Positions 10,997 to 23,298 of a stretch of 64,000 nt of DNA are shown here, piece after piece. The notes below the pieces were generated by a model, which saw only the letters and a program-made list of their open reading frames with translations, did not search any database and was not told the origin of the DNA. The position numbers were made by a program, and so were the translations under genes. Positions within the stretch are counted from its first letter, which is position 1, and the number at the start of each line of letters is the position of its first letter. Source of the stretch: Alisma plantago-aquatica (Eukaryota > Streptophyta > Magnoliopsida > Alismatales > Alismataceae); assembly GCA_963693085.1 (NCBI GenBank), contig OY856412.1, positions 344,465,457 to 344,529,456 on the forward strand, in the 5' to 3' direction.

Positions 10997-13849
10997 TGTA
11001 ACGACCCCGCCTCCTGGTAACCCCCAATTAAGGGCGATCATGAGGTCAGAGTCATTATCCCAATAAACAGGATCAAAGGTTCGACAAATAATCAATAACA
11101 ATTATCAAATTTTACCAACTAAACTGTAAACTGGTATAAAATAAAACCTTGCATACCTTTTTCAAACTTTGGTAAAATTACTCTATCCATAGCCTGGATT
11201 CATTCTATCTAATCCACCTTGCACTTTATTTCTTATTTCCACAATGTGTCACTTTACTATTTGTTCTTTCAATTGTTGTACCTAAAATGCCGACAAACAA
11301 AACGTCGGTCAACATATAGGAATATGCTGGTATGTAGGAACAACCAAAATTTCACAAATATGACTAACAATCTAAATATCACAATCAAGTTAATTAACAA
11401 GACAATTTATTCTTTTCAGTATGTCATTCTCCACTACTTTTGCCCTAACCCTGTCATACCCCCTTTCGGGTTTCACTTTCGCCATTAACTTAAGGCCACC
11501 TTCTCAATCCCGAGCATGGTGCCTAGGGTCACCACTCATGGTGCCCTCTAGTCATGCAATATCATAGGCCACCTTCTCAATCCCGAGCTTGGTGCTTTGG
11601 GTCCCACTCATGGTGCCCATGGGTCTTCCCTCCTGAGCTTGACCTCTTTGCATCATCCATCAGGGTGGCATGTAGGTGCGAGAATACACACTAATTTATA
11701 ATTGTGATAACCATAGTGACTTTATAATTTTGTAAGTATGAACATCCAATTATTAAGTTTGCATTCAATGTGAGGAAATAATAGAAAAACCCTCAGGAAA
11801 CTAATGTGATTAATCATAATTAACCACATACCTGTCAAGCTGTCTTGAATGAAGAATTAATCCAAACTAGCAAGTAATCCAAAATCAAGCAAGCAAGAAC
11901 ACAATTTGGCCCTGAAATATACATCCAATATTCTCTATCACAGATCATGGTATCTAAGTCTAATAGGCCTATTCGTGCCCTAGGGTTACTAGCCCTTTTT
12001 AGGGTTTTGATCATAATTAGGGTTCCACTTCATTTTTATTACTTTTACTTTACTTTCATCAAAATATCCATCAAACCCTAATTATCTCATCTTACTTTCC
12101 ATTGAGATCCTAATATCAGGTTTGGACCACAAAACCCTACTTTTCGGATTAACTATATATTTTCTTCCCTTTTTCCCTTATTTAGGGTTTCGAAGGGTAT
12201 TAATCACAATATTAAATTTAAAACCATAATTCTTGCAATTTCCTTTTCAAAATAGGCTAATATCCATCTTTATCATTAAACAAGTTAATAATGCTGGAAT
12301 TTACTCACTTGCAAGATTAAATCCATCCTTTATCCACAATTTGGGTTTCTAACCATAAATTAATACTTTTTCCGTCTAAAATAGACACTTTTGCAAAAAG
12401 ATACTAATTTATATTCCCAAACTATTTTTAATGTATCCCTCATATTTTTCTAATCATTTTTCATGTATTAACTTTCCTCATCATATTTTTCTATCAAAAG
12501 ATATGATTTTATCAAGAAAACCCTTTTATTTGATTTATTAGCACTTTTTAGAAAAATGTGGATCGTTTGATCCGTGGTCCGCTGGTTCACATAGAATCCA
12601 ATGATCAGGATTGCATACGCCTTTCCTTTGCGATCAAAAGAAATAAAGTTCCAAACTATCCTTGATGCAACTGAAGGAGGCGAGGGGCAGTTTGGTAAAT
12701 CCATGGGTTCTCTTCTTCCTCAACCTTGCGCGAGCACGCTGCAGCTCCGGTGGTCAACTCGGGAGTTGACTCTGGATATCAACCTGCTTTGATCACTCCA
12801 ATCAGTCAGGGAGCTCTGCCTCCCCTTGTCAAACTCAATGACATCTTCAATTTCCCACCAAGTACATGCCGCAACCCTCCTCTACTCTCCGGACTCCGGC
12901 GGGGTTTGTCACTGGAACGGGGGTGCATGTTAAGGTGAATCGGGCAATTGGAGGCACGAAATCACTCCTTGCGACTAGCCACAGGTCAAGGGTTGATTTT
13001 TTTGCACGTTGGAGCCCTCACAAACCCTCCCCTATATATAGGGTTGAGGTCAGGCTAGCGAGAATTGGGTACTTCCCAAAACGGTGACCAAACCTAGTTG
13101 AACTAGGGATTAAACTCTGTGGTTTCCCCTCCTAAGTCCAAAGGGACTAGCAACAGACTGGCATATCCTCTAGATCACGAGAAATCAAGATGGCAAATTC
13201 CTCATGTGACTTGCAAAGTCCCATTCCGTGGGGGACTTAGAAGTTGAGTGACCAGCGTTGGATTAAGATCCAACGGTCCTCAAAGCACGCGATCAAATAA
13301 GAAGGAAACCCTTTTTCAATTGCCCAATTAATGCTTTATTTTGGAGATAACTTGAGAAATTGATATCTCCCAGACCATAACTCATTTTTGTCTCAAATTT
13401 TAAGAGAACGTTTTTCTTGACATTATCTAGATTTACACGAAATATGGGGAAAAAACTCCAATGGATGAGAAGTATTCCTTCTCTCCCAAGTTATCCCCTT
13501 AATTAATCCAAATTAATTGTTATTTCTTTTCCCTTTGCCATTATCTTGTTATTTTGGGACCCTTGGACCTCAAGAAATCCTAAAGGCATGGATTCCCATA
13601 TTGGGGAATATTTTTTCCTTTATCTTCTTTTAAAAGTCAATTTCTCATATTTCCCTTTTATTAATCAAATTCTTTTCCTTTTTATTTCTATTTTCTTTTC
13701 AATTGGGCTCAATGGCCAACAATGCCCACCATCAATCAATCAAGGCCATTTCACACGAAATCCATCACAATCAAAGAAATAGATTTCTTTTATTCTTTAA
13801 AAGAGAATTACATTGTTCATTACATACTCAGGAAATTGAGGTTATAACA
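10997..13849 (-). repeat. 5' LTR of element C
   Basis: Partner of 3755-6609, 2853 bp with the same termini. The TATA-like box (TATATATAG) is at about 13033-13040 on the minus strand. Transcription from there would give a leader of about 2 kb before the primer site. The 73-bp repeats start at 11494 and 11567. Confidence 0.92.
11282..11831 (-). other. Conserved intron-like leader module, C 5' LTR
   Basis: Donor-like CAG|GTATGTGG (11831), tandem repeats, intact hairpin CCGAC-9 nt-GTCGG at 11290-11308, acceptor-like TTTTAG|GTAC (11282); 550 bp. Confidence 0.5.
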
Positions 13850-13854
13850 TAGAC
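13850..13854. repeat. Target-site duplication TAGAC (right) of element C
   Basis: Second copy of the 5-bp duplication; element E integrase resumes directly after it. Confidence 0.92.
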
Positions 13855-14757
13855 TGTATGGGATTCATGTATCCATTGTGTCAGATCACATGATAAGTAC
13901 ACTTCTTACCTGTGGTGACAAGTGCAGGAAGAATTGGGGACCCAGTTGAACTTTAGTACCGCACATCATCCACAAACTGATGGATAATCTGAACGGAAAA
14001 TTTAGGTTTTACAAGACTTCCTAAGATCATGTATCCTTGATTGGAGTGATAATGGGACCACTATCTTCCTTTTGTTGAGTTTACCTATAACAACAACTAC
14101 GTAACTAGTATATGAATGCCTCCGTATGAAGCCTTATATGGAAGGTTGTGTAGATATCCGCTTTATTTGGATGAAGTGAGCGAAAAATGGATTATGAAGT
14201 CTAAGGAGATACAACTATATTCTGACAATGTCAACCTGATCAATCAAGCTTGAAAAGGGAACAAGGCCGTCAGAAGTCTTATCTTGATGTAGACCGGGCA
14301 TATACTCAGTTTTTGGTGGGTGACCCTATGTTTTGAAGATTCAACCAATTCGAGCTATTGCAAAGAAGAAAGGAAAATGTAGCCCTAGATATGTGGGTCC
14401 ATTTGAAATTTTGAACCATATTGGGGAATTAACATACAGGTTGGCCATACCTCAACAATACAACATGATGCACAATGTCTTCCATGAGTCATATCTGAAG
14501 CAGTATGTCAACGACCCTATTCATGTGCTCAATCATGAGCCAATTGATTTGAAGGACACCCTTGTTTACCAGGAAGTTCTGGTCAAGATAATTCATACTC
14601 ACACCAAGGAGCTCAAAAATAAGAAAATTGATATGGTTAAAGTGATGTGGAAGCACCATGATAGTGATCATTCTACCTAGGAGTTGAAGTAAGATATGGG
14701 GGAAATATTTCCTGACCTTATCAAGGAGGTCTAAATTTTGGAGACAAAATTCCTTGT
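13855..14757 (+). pseudogene. Integrase C-terminal half of element E
   Basis: Continues the integrase broken at 3754. A 'VSDHMIST' block (second catalytic Asp region) is at about 13880. The longest open part, 14333-14680, reads 'LKIQPIRAIAKKKGK', 'SPRYVGPFEIL', then 'VFHESYLKQYV' and 'HVLNHEPIDL', the typical C-terminal SH3-like/chromodomain region of gypsy integrases. A stop after 'HHDSDHST' and others elsewhere make it non-functional. Unlike A, B and C, it keeps a leucine codon (TTG) before the K-I-x-P block. Confidence 0.85.
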
Positions 14758-14770
14758 AAGGAGGGGAGGA
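14758..14770 (+). other. Polypurine tract of element E
   Basis: AAGGAGGGGAGGA immediately before TGTGACAAAGC, the start of the 3' LTR. Confidence 0.8.
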
Positions 14771-17482
14771 TGTGACAAAGCAAGTTTCTCTAATCTTGTT
14801 CAATTCCTATTTTTCCCTTACTTATGTTCACTCATTACCTCAACTCATTATTTCTTGACTACTTGATCATTATTGGCACTAAATTTCGAAATTGATCAAT
14901 ATGAACATTATGTACCTTGTGACACTACAATATAGGAAAATTAATCATCTCATCCAAAGTAGTACATTAGGTTATGTAACTTTATATTTTCATTCTAACT
15001 TTTTATACAATTATACATGATAACCTGAAGTTATGATCCATATTTGAGCCTGATTGGATACCCCTACGAATTTATACGACTTCTTGAAGATAATGTGCTT
15101 AAAACCTCTTTATTTGGCCTTTTAATTCACCTTTTCCACGTCATTGATCTGTGGCAAACTGAGGGGGATGAATCATGTCCATCAGATCTGCCTCCAATGG
15201 ATGATAGCCTGATCGATCGGTCACATGCTCATATTAAACCTCCCATAGTTTGTGGGGATGAGCAAGAGAGTCGATAATGATCAATCACCCAACTCAGACC
15301 CTATCACAAAATTTCATTCCCATAAAAATCTTTATCTAGTGATTTCGCACCCGAATAACACTACCTTGACCAGATTTAGTGCATTGTTGCACCATCCCAA
15401 TGACTTCCTCACCTATCCTTCTCACTTCTATGACCATTGATCAAACCCAGATCCTATCTATCCCTACCCTCATCCCTATAAAAACCCATCCATTAGTCTC
15501 CTTTGAAATCCCTCGCAATAACCCCATACTCTAGTGCTCACTCTTGCCCCTGACCACCCTGAATTAACCACCCCACCTAAGCACCACAGTCTCCTATTCA
15601 TTGCGGGTGTCTTTCCCTTTCTTTACCTATCCCCAAATCAAGATCCCCAACCACACTATAAGGTTGCCACGACCTCACGTGGCCATCTCACTATTGACTT
15701 CATCTCCTCCTTCTGCCAATGCCCCTAGCCCTGGTGTGCTCTCCTCCTAGTGCTCCTAACCTCATGTGTAGGTCTGAGCCAGAGGAAAGGCCCCAAACCG
15801 TCAGTCCAAAGAAGCGAATTGGGTCCAAAAACCCAGGGAGCTGAGGATCGGACTGCATCCAAAGACCAACAAGCCACCTCTTCCACGCCTCCTATGTGTC
15901 TCAATCTTAAACATCCATCTTACATCAAGTTGTCATTCCTTTTCAATCAATTAAGGTATTTTCATTTCTCTCTCTCGAATGATTGATAGAATGTATAGAT
16001 CTTACATAAATCATGCAAAATGCATCATAACCAAAAATAGTGATATTATAGTCCATTTTCATTATAAAAATTAGCTTTATTCAATAAAAATGGATACAAA
16101 ACCAGATTCGTCTCTTTATTCCCCATATCTAGTCAAATATCCATATCGGCCACTTCAGATGCATATATACCATCTTTTCTTGTTAGTATTTGATTATATG
16201 ACCTTAGATCTGATCCCTAATATTCCTTTTTAAATCAATTCAACCTTGATATGATCTTGAACACAAATGATGTTGATCCATTATTATAATGATCTAGAGA
16301 TTTGATAATGACTTGAATGTTGATAATAATAAGGGTTATCATATATATGTCAAAAATACCTAGGTAGGTCATTCATACTTGGAAAATACTTGACACCTGA
16401 AAAATGTTGGATATCTCAATATATTATGATTGATCATGAATGAATGACCTACCCCAAGATTTAAATAGGAATGAATAACCCTAATCTTGAATAATGAAAC
16501 ATGATCTTTAAAACATCATGATCTTGTCCCTTGATCCACATCTTGTTGATCTAGGATCTAACTCGAGTGAGTGACCTATTCTAGTAGGGATCTTGTACTC
16601 TAAAACTCAACAGAATAGGTATGTTATTATACCTCCTCTTTCAACATACTAGTGGTATTGATGATACTTTTATGTACCTCATAAAATGTATATTGGGCTA
16701 TGTATTTGTTTCAACTACCTCATTCCCTACTGATTAGTCTTTGAATTTTTATATTATAGTTTGTACCAAATATGAACATAAATGATATTGTCCATTATGA
16801 CTTCCCAGTAATAATGATTCTTGATATTGAGTACAAACAACCTCCTCATTTGGATGGTGGAACTTGTATAATCTTGTTGACCTCCTCCCTTACATGGAGA
16901 GATGAGATTGGTGACCTCCACCATCTCGTTGGGGCGATGGAGCCGCACACATATTTAAGCATGCATATCAATATCATTATAATGGAAAACTTGTAATAAA
17001 ATCATGTCGAATAAATACTATTTTGAAATCTCTTGTTGACTATTTGAGTATAAGTCCTTCCAAGTATACTACTTTGATATAAAATTGTAATTGTGTTCAT
17101 TTTGTCTAGATTTTATTGATTTTAGACCATGCAAATAACTGAAGATTATGTACCTACCTATCCGCTACATCCCTTCATTTTAACTTCTACAAATAAAGAC
17201 TACAACATCAATCTGGACTTTACATGGCATCTAATGTCAATTTGATGTAGTCTTTTATTAGTTACTTAATTTTCTCTTTTGTTCTTTCTTTCTTTTGAAG
17301 TTTTATACGGGCCATTATGTAATAAACCTTTGGTTCATTTTCAATAAAAAATATTGTTATTTCCTTTTTGCATATTATATATGTGTGATCTTTGAGCCAC
17401 TCAGGGACGAGCGCTCTAATCCCTTCAATACTGCCCATCTGGTTAGTGGTATTTGGATTAGGGTAAGAATGGATCTGTGACA
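14771..17482 (+). repeat. 3' LTR of element E (right end inferred)
   Basis: It starts TGTGACAAAG after the purine tract. A clear TATA box (TATAAAAA) lies at 15477-15484. I place the end at 17482 because the sequence there is CTGTGACA, matching the start and the style of plant chromovirus LTR ends. Without the 5' LTR this cannot be confirmed. Resulting length is 2712 bp, similar to C. Confidence 0.5.
16619..17125 (+). other. Intron-like leader module, E LTR
   Basis: AG|GTATGT at 16619 and TTTTAG ending at 17125, with hairpin-prone repeats (GGTGACCTCCACC-like) between; 507 bp. Weaker than in A-C because flanking motifs are less conserved. Confidence 0.3.
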
Positions 17483-20298
17483 AATTGTGTGAAAAATGTT
17501 GATGTTTGAACTTTGGTCTAGTGACATATGTTTCAATGATCTAGATATAATTTTGATTTTTTATAATGGCACATATCTAGCTCACTCATTGATCGTGATT
17601 TGGCTATTTCTTGGTGTGGTATGTCCTTTAGTTTGATGTGTGGAATGTTGTCACTTACTACCATTTTAAATAGAGCAGTTGGGATATATACCATAATGTG
17701 AGGACTACCTATTACATGTAGGAGTGTTTGGAAAATCCTTTGGATCTGTCACTTCTTCAATATGCACTCAATGACCCCAACCCTTTTCTTGAGAAAGAAG
17801 TAGACATAGATGTAGAAAAGCTCGATCACCTCTCACAACACCTCCCTATCCTCCTCATAGAAATTGGTCCTAGGAAAGTCTTCGCTCCTTCAAACTCCCC
17901 CACTCTACCTAGAACAACCCATTATGGGTAAGCAACTACTCCTTCAACCTCCTTCAGCCCTTGGTTTCGTGGATGCCATTGAAGGGTGTGGCCAATGGGC
18001 CTGGTGGTGCTGGGAGCAGGCTGCACAACCACCTATGTGCCTCCTTGTGGCAGGAGTACAACTAAGGCCTTTCCTGGAGTTGTTGATCTCCTCCAACTAG
18101 AGCTTCTCCTTCCTCATTTCTTCTCTTTTCATCCTTCACTATTCTTCCCTTTTGCTATGAACACCTCAAGCCTCTTCTGAATGTAGAAAGTGTGGATGTG
18201 GCAAGGACAATGCCAGGGTGGTCGACCGGCCAAACCAATGGTCGCCTTCTCCATTACTAGGATGAGTGCTCGTAGAAGCAAAGGCATCACGACTGGTGAG
18301 ACCAAGAACATGTCCACCCCAAGTTTACCATGTTATGGGTTTGTGGAGGTGATGTTTTCATTGGAGAGAGATGTGTTCCATCCCCTATTTCCACTCATTT
18401 CCTATATAAGGAATAGGGGTCGTGCGATGGGGGATGATAAGCTATAGCTCTCCCAGGACGTAGATCGAGAGAGGTGGTTGGACCAGGCGTTTGTGAGAAA
18501 AAGGGTGTCTGGCCCAACTGAGACCTACAACCCTTGGGTGGGGGGAAAAGGTGTCACATGTGAGCTGCTAGATCATCCTCCGAGGGCTAAGATTCACTAC
18601 ATGATTAATGGTACTGTCTCTCTTTTTTGTATAGTTTATAGATTAACCTTAAAAAATGATATCTCACTCACCCCTTGTCCAAATATATTAAATATATATA
18701 TCAAATTCATCAGCTCGAAAAATTCTACAAAATAGACTAGGTTTCAGACTCTTTTTCTCACATTTGTAACCCTATTTCCCAAAAGTTTTTAACTTTAGTC
18801 TCATTGAATAATTTTATTACATGATTGTGAAAAAGGTTGGAACTTTGATGAACCTCCATCCTACTAATCATGAAATAAATATATTGTTACTACTATAAAA
18901 CATAATTAAGGTCCTACTAATTCATCTTTCCCCATATTTGACTCTAATGCACAATTGTGAATTGTTTGGAATATATGATGGGTTTTGCCCTATTTGGTTA
19001 GTCATACATCTTAATTTCAACTAATGTTGGACAACCTTGAAATTGGTATCATTTACCACTCTTTGAAACTTTATCACCCTTGTATCCCCTCTTTCTTATC
19101 TTGTGTTATATGGCACTTAATGCTTGAATGTGACATCTTTAATGATGATGTATTTTGAACTTCAAACAAATGAGGTTAACGAACCTTTTCATATGTCCTT
19201 GGTATATATTTGAATTAAGTAGAATTATGATGCCTTGATGGCCCTTGACCTTGGTTGACCTATTATGATTCTCTGACTGTAAAATGTACAACAGTGACAT
19301 GAATCTTAATAATCATTTAGAATAGATGGAGTACCGAAATTACTTGAAACTAGAACCAAACCTTAATGAAGACCTCTAATTCAGTAAAAGATCATCAAAC
19401 GTGTAAATAAGAAACTTTGAAGATAACTTGGATAAAACCCTAAAAATGAATCTAATTAAGGTTAGTGATGAGAATCTAATACGTGTATGCAATCTTGTTC
19501 TTAATCATGTTTGTGTTGTGATATAGATGGACCATGATAGGTTAAGAACATATAAACTTAGGTATGGTCTTTAATTATTATATGAATATGGATTTATTTC
19601 AAAAAACTTGATATGTATGCATGCTTGTTTATTTTCTTAAATATTTCCATGTAGTATTACAATATTTTCATTGATTATTTGTCTTGTTGACTTTATAACA
19701 CAAACACATAATATACATCTCCATCATACAACCTTGTGCACTTGCCTATAATCTCTGGGAAGGAGACAAGGTTGTGAATCTTATTTGAGTTGTCAAGATA
19801 GGAAGAACTAGGTTGATACAAGGTTTATCTCATGGCGATGGCCTTGTGGTCCCTTATGAATAGGTGTAGGTAATCATGAGCATCCTCATGGACCCTTCTC
19901 ATCAAAGTTGGTCAAAGGCCTTATGATGGATGATATTGTCAGTATAATTGGAATAACTTGACTAAAATATGGGTTCTCACTTTGGTAAGATATTAACTCG
20001 TTCTTTTACTTCAGTAACTCTTTTCAAAATTGTGTAAATCTTATATATTAGTATCTTTGTGCCCTTGACTCAACACCTTGTGTGTTGACCCTCTTGTTTC
20101 ACATATATTTTAGGTTGAGAGATAGCTTGGGAGTTCATGGCTTCTGAGCATATGTTCAATTTTGCCTGTTGTAAGATTCTAGCTAGTAAACATGAGAAGA
20201 CTTGTATAATTGTGGTATGCAATATGTAATTGGAATCATGTAATAAATGATGTTGTATAATATACTTGTTGATTGTTGAGAACATGTTGGTCCTTGTA
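17483..20298 (+). other. LTR-derived sequence H, no gene seen
   Basis: No credible coding region. A TATA box (TATATAAG) lies at 18403-18410. From about 19430 to 20300 the DNA runs parallel to the last third of solo LTR G: shared AAAACCCTAAAA block, shared order of leader motifs, and a similar GAACATGT...TTGTTCATGT end. I read it as the remains of an LTR whose left end is not defined and whose right end runs into the repeated copia unit. A short open stretch at 17728-17931 matches nothing I know. Confidence 0.4.
19562..20113 (+). other. Intron-like leader module, LTR H
   Basis: TTAG|GTATGG at 19562 and ATTTTAG|GTTG ending at 20113; 552 bp. Same layout as the modules in A-D and G. Confidence 0.35.
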
Positions 20299-22245
20299 TC
20301 TCATTATTTGTTCATGTATGCCAATAATTTCATGCTTTCACATGTTGTCTTTAGTGTTCAATTGCCTCATAGGGTTGGGATTCAGATTCCTTGAAATGTA
20401 CATTATTTCTTCTTACAACATCACTCCTAATGGACATTCCTTTTGCTCCTACAAGTTAGGGAATTTTGGAATGACAATGACGGCTAGCTAAAGCTATGGA
20501 AAGATTGTGGGATTTTTATGTGCCCATAGAGACAGAGTTGGGATATACCATCTTGCTGAAGAATGTGATTCATATCCCTTCCAATGATTATAATATCATC
20601 TCTTGCTATGGAATAGACATTTAGGGCTTTTTATATCATTTTGTTGACTTGAAAACTAGAGTCACCAAAGGACAATTGGTCGTGGGTAGAGGCAATGTTT
20701 GTTGCACATTATATAGAACAAACATAAAGGTCTTCACTGACAATATTAACATTTTGGGTAGCTCCAGTTCTCCAAATTTATGGCACAAGTGACTTAGACA
20801 CTTGAGTTAGAAAGGACTACACGTGATTCAAAAGAAAGAAGTAATTCCACTTGCAAAAAATATAGTACTTAGTCCTTATGAAAGTTTCTTGCTTGGGAAG
20901 AAACAATGTCTCCAGTTTAGTCCTCAGTGTCAGAAGAAATCAAACATCTCATTATTTGTTCATGTATGCCAACAATTTCATTCTTTTACATGTTGTCTTT
21001 AGTGTTCAATTGCCTCATAGGGTTGGGATTCCGATTCCTTGAAATGTACATTATTTCTTCTAACAACATCACTCCTAATGGACATTCCTTTTGCTCCTAA
21101 AAGTTTGGGAATTTTGGAATGACAATGACGGCTAGCAAAATCTATGGAAAGATTTGTGGGATTTTTGATGTGCCCATGGAGACAGAGTTGGGATATACCA
21201 TCTTGCTGAAGAATGTGATACATATCCCTTCCAATGATTATAATATAATCTCTTTATATGGAATAGACATATAGGGCTTTTGATATCATTTTGGTGACTT
21301 GAAAACTAGAGTCACCAAAGGACAATAGGTCGTGGGTAGAGGCAATGTTTGTTGCACATTATATAGAATGAACATAAAGGTCTTCACTGACGATATCAAC
21401 ATTTTGGGTAGCTCAAGTTCTCCAAATTTATGGCACAAGCGACTCAGACACTTGAGTTAGAAAGGACTACATGTGATTCAAAAGAAACAAGTAATTCTTC
21501 TTGTAAAAAATATAGTACTTCGTGCTTATGAAAGTTTCTTTCTTGGGAAGAAACAATGTCTCCAGTTTAGTCCTCAGTGTCAGAATAAATCCAACATCTC
21601 ATTATTTGTTCATGTATGCCAATAATTTCATCCTTTCACATGTTGTCTTTAGTGTTCAATTGCCTGATAGGGTTGGGATTCTGATTCCTTGAAATGTACA
21701 TTATTTCTTCTTACAACATCACTCCTAATGGACATTCCTTTTGCTCCTACAAGCTCAGGAATTTTGGAATGACAATGAAGGCTAGCAAAAGCTATGGAAA
21801 GATTTGTGGGATTTTTGATGTGCCCATAGAGACAGAGTTGGGATATACCATCTTGCTGAAGAATGTGATACATATCCCTTCCAATAATTATAATATCATC
21901 TCTTGCTATGGAATAGACATTTAGGGATTTTGATATCATTTTGGTGACTTGAAAACTAGAGTCACCAAAGGAAAATTGGTTGTGGGTAGAGGCAATGTTT
22001 GTTGCACATTATATACAATGAACATAAAGGTCTTCATTGACAATATCAACATTGTGGGTAGCTCCAATTCTCCAAATTTTTGGCACAAGCGACTTGGACA
22101 CTTGAGTTAGAAAGGACTACATGTGATTCAAAAGAAAGAAGTAATCCCCTTTGCAAAAAATATAATACTTAGTCCTTACAAAAGTTTCTTTCTTGGGAAG
22201 AAATAATGCCTCTAATTTAGTCCTCAGTGTCAGAAGAAATCCAAC
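20299..22245 (+). repeat. Three tandem copies of a chimeric ~650-bp unit
   Basis: Copies at 20299-20945 (647 bp), 20946-21595 (650 bp) and 21596-22245 (650 bp) lie head to tail with scattered differences. The first ~105 bp of each resembles the end of LTR G/H. The remaining ~545 bp is copia protease end plus GAG-pre-integrase: 'SYNITPNGHSFCSYK', 'ETELGYTILLKNVIHIPS', then a 'WHK..RHLS.KGL' block (consensus WHxRLGHxSxKGL). The third copy continues directly into integrase. Confidence 0.85.
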
Positions 22246-22469
22246 ATCCTAGACATGATCTGCTCTAAATGTTTGTGGTCCTATAGAAGTAAACTCTTCA
22301 TGACTATTATCAATGATTAATCTAGGAAATTTTGAATCTACTATCTATAGAGGAAGGATCAAGGCTTTGATACATTCAATAAATCCATGCTATGGTTGAA
22401 AGGGAGAAAAGTAAAAAGTTAAAGTGCCTACATTTTGGCAATGGAGGTGAATATACTTTTATATATTTC

Positions 22470-22760
22470 TGTAACGCCCGAGCCCACTGCCCAAGGCTCT
22501 AGTAGAGTTTCAGTAATGACGATTGGCCCCACAGACCACCACTAGCCTTAACTGTGCACTTTATCCACACTCATGCGCAAGCCAGGATAAACTTCTTGAT
22601 TGGTCACCCATCCTAGTACTACTCCAAGTCGAGCACGCTTAACTATGGAGTTCTTTAGTGATGGGATCCCAGAAAAGGAGGTCCACCTTGGTGATATGGG
22701 TAGTTCAATCATTCCTTTTAAGATCATTTTATCTGAGGCCTTAAATCTTGAGATGTTACA
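22470..22760 (-). repeat. 3' LTR of Cassandra TRIM
   Basis: Plus-strand ends TGTAACGCCC and GAGATGTTACA. Differs from the right LTR by scattered substitutions and a small length difference. A purine-rich tract (AAGTGGGTGAGAT on the minus strand) lies just inside. Confidence 0.92.
22592..22683 (-). other. 5S rRNA-like segment in Cassandra LTR (left)
   Basis: On the minus strand the order GGGATCCCATCA, GTTAAGCGTGCT, AGTAGTACTAGGATGGGTGACC-like follows plant 5S rRNA, including the internal Pol III promoter region. It is not a functional 5S gene but LTR sequence. Confidence 0.85.
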
Positions 22761-22997
22761 ATCTCACCCACTTAGACTCTTGACGTCCTCGTCAAGTCTC
22801 AACTATATGACCTCATAATCTGACCCTATTTCAATGCAGACCCACAATGGCCCATTGACACCCAACTCTGAATCACAAAATACCAGCGCAAGGGTGGCTA
22901 CGTCAACCATGGACATCCCTTTCCTGCATGCCTGGACTACACAGCTCAAGACTAGCATGACACATGCCCAGCGGGCCCCACCTACTGGAGGGGTTAT

Positions 22998-23010
22998 GGC
23001 TCTGATACCA
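22998..23010 (-). other. Primer binding site of Cassandra TRIM
   Basis: Minus strand TGGTATCAGAGCC, two bases from the right LTR; sets minus orientation. Confidence 0.88.
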
Positions 23011-23012
23011 TT

Positions 23013-23298
23013 TGTAATGCTCGGTCCCACCGCCCAAGGCTCTAGTAGAGTTTCAGTAATGACGATTGGACCCACAGACCACCACTAGACTTAACTTTGC
23101 ACTTTATCCATGCACAAGCTAGGATAAACTTCCCGACTGGTCACCTATCCTAGTACTACTCCAAGTCAAGCATGCTTAACTATGGAGTTCTTTACTGATG
23201 GGTTCCCGGAAAAGGAGGTGCACCTTGGTGATATGAGTAGTCCAATCATTCCTTTTAAGATCATTTTAATCTGAGGCCTCAAAAACTGGGATGTTACA
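23013..23298 (-). repeat. 5' LTR of Cassandra TRIM
   Basis: Plus-strand ends TGTAATGCTC and GGGATGTTACA. The 5S-like block lies at about 23130-23219, more diverged than in the left LTR (for example GGGTTCCC for GGGATCCC). Confidence 0.92.

Larger units (their letters stand above)
3755..13849 (-). mobile_element. Gypsy-type LTR element C (minus strand), complete but non-coding
   Basis: Complete 10.1-kb element: two LTRs (2855 and 2853 bp), a 4387-bp internal region and flanking TAGAC duplications. Orientation is minus: the tRNA-iMet primer site lies beside the right LTR (10975-10994) and the purine tract beside the left LTR (6610-6622 on the minus strand). Only an integrase/chromodomain tail is recognisable inside. 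The rest of the internal DNA is not coding in any frame but is clearly homologous to the internal DNA of A and B. Long LTRs and the integrase end fit a Del/Tekay-like chromovirus derivative (inference). Confidence 0.9.
1..17482 (+). mobile_element. Decayed Ty3/gypsy element E, 5' end outside window
   Basis: Rightward gypsy element recognised from the order gag, protease, RT, RNase H, integrase, polypurine tract, 3' LTR. Every coding part is broken by many stops and frameshifts. The integrase is cut after 3754 by element C and resumes at 13855. The end of the integrase has the chromovirus-like form ('SPRYVGPFEIL', then a 'VFHESYLKQYV'-type block). The 5' LTR would lie just left of base 1, so neither the LTR pair nor a target duplication can be checked. 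The right end at 17482 is inferred from an ending in TGTGACA and is the least certain boundary. Confidence 0.75.
22470..23298 (-). mobile_element. Cassandra-type TRIM with 5S rRNA-like LTRs
   Basis: An 829-bp element with two LTRs (291 and 286 bp), a 252-bp internal region without coding capacity, a primer site for initiator tRNA-Met beside the right LTR, and flanking 5-bp duplications ATTTC (22465-22469 and 23299-23303). On the minus strand each LTR carries a 5S rRNA-like sequence, the defining feature of Cassandra TRIMs. It lies antisense to the host copia and interrupts its integrase. It must have been mobilised by another element's proteins. Confidence 0.92.

Noticed and set aside
17728..17931. 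67-codon open frame starting MENPLDLSLLQ
   Set aside because: No family resemblance, no codon or signal context and located in LTR-derived DNA.
18962..18980. Possible 5' LTR start of copia F (TGTTTGGAATAT)
   Set aside because: Similarity to the 3' LTR stops after about eight bases, and no gag or primer site follows.
22592..22683. Genuine 5S rRNA gene
   Set aside because: Only part of 5S is similar, it is present in both short LTRs and bounded by TRIM structure, so it belongs to Cassandra.
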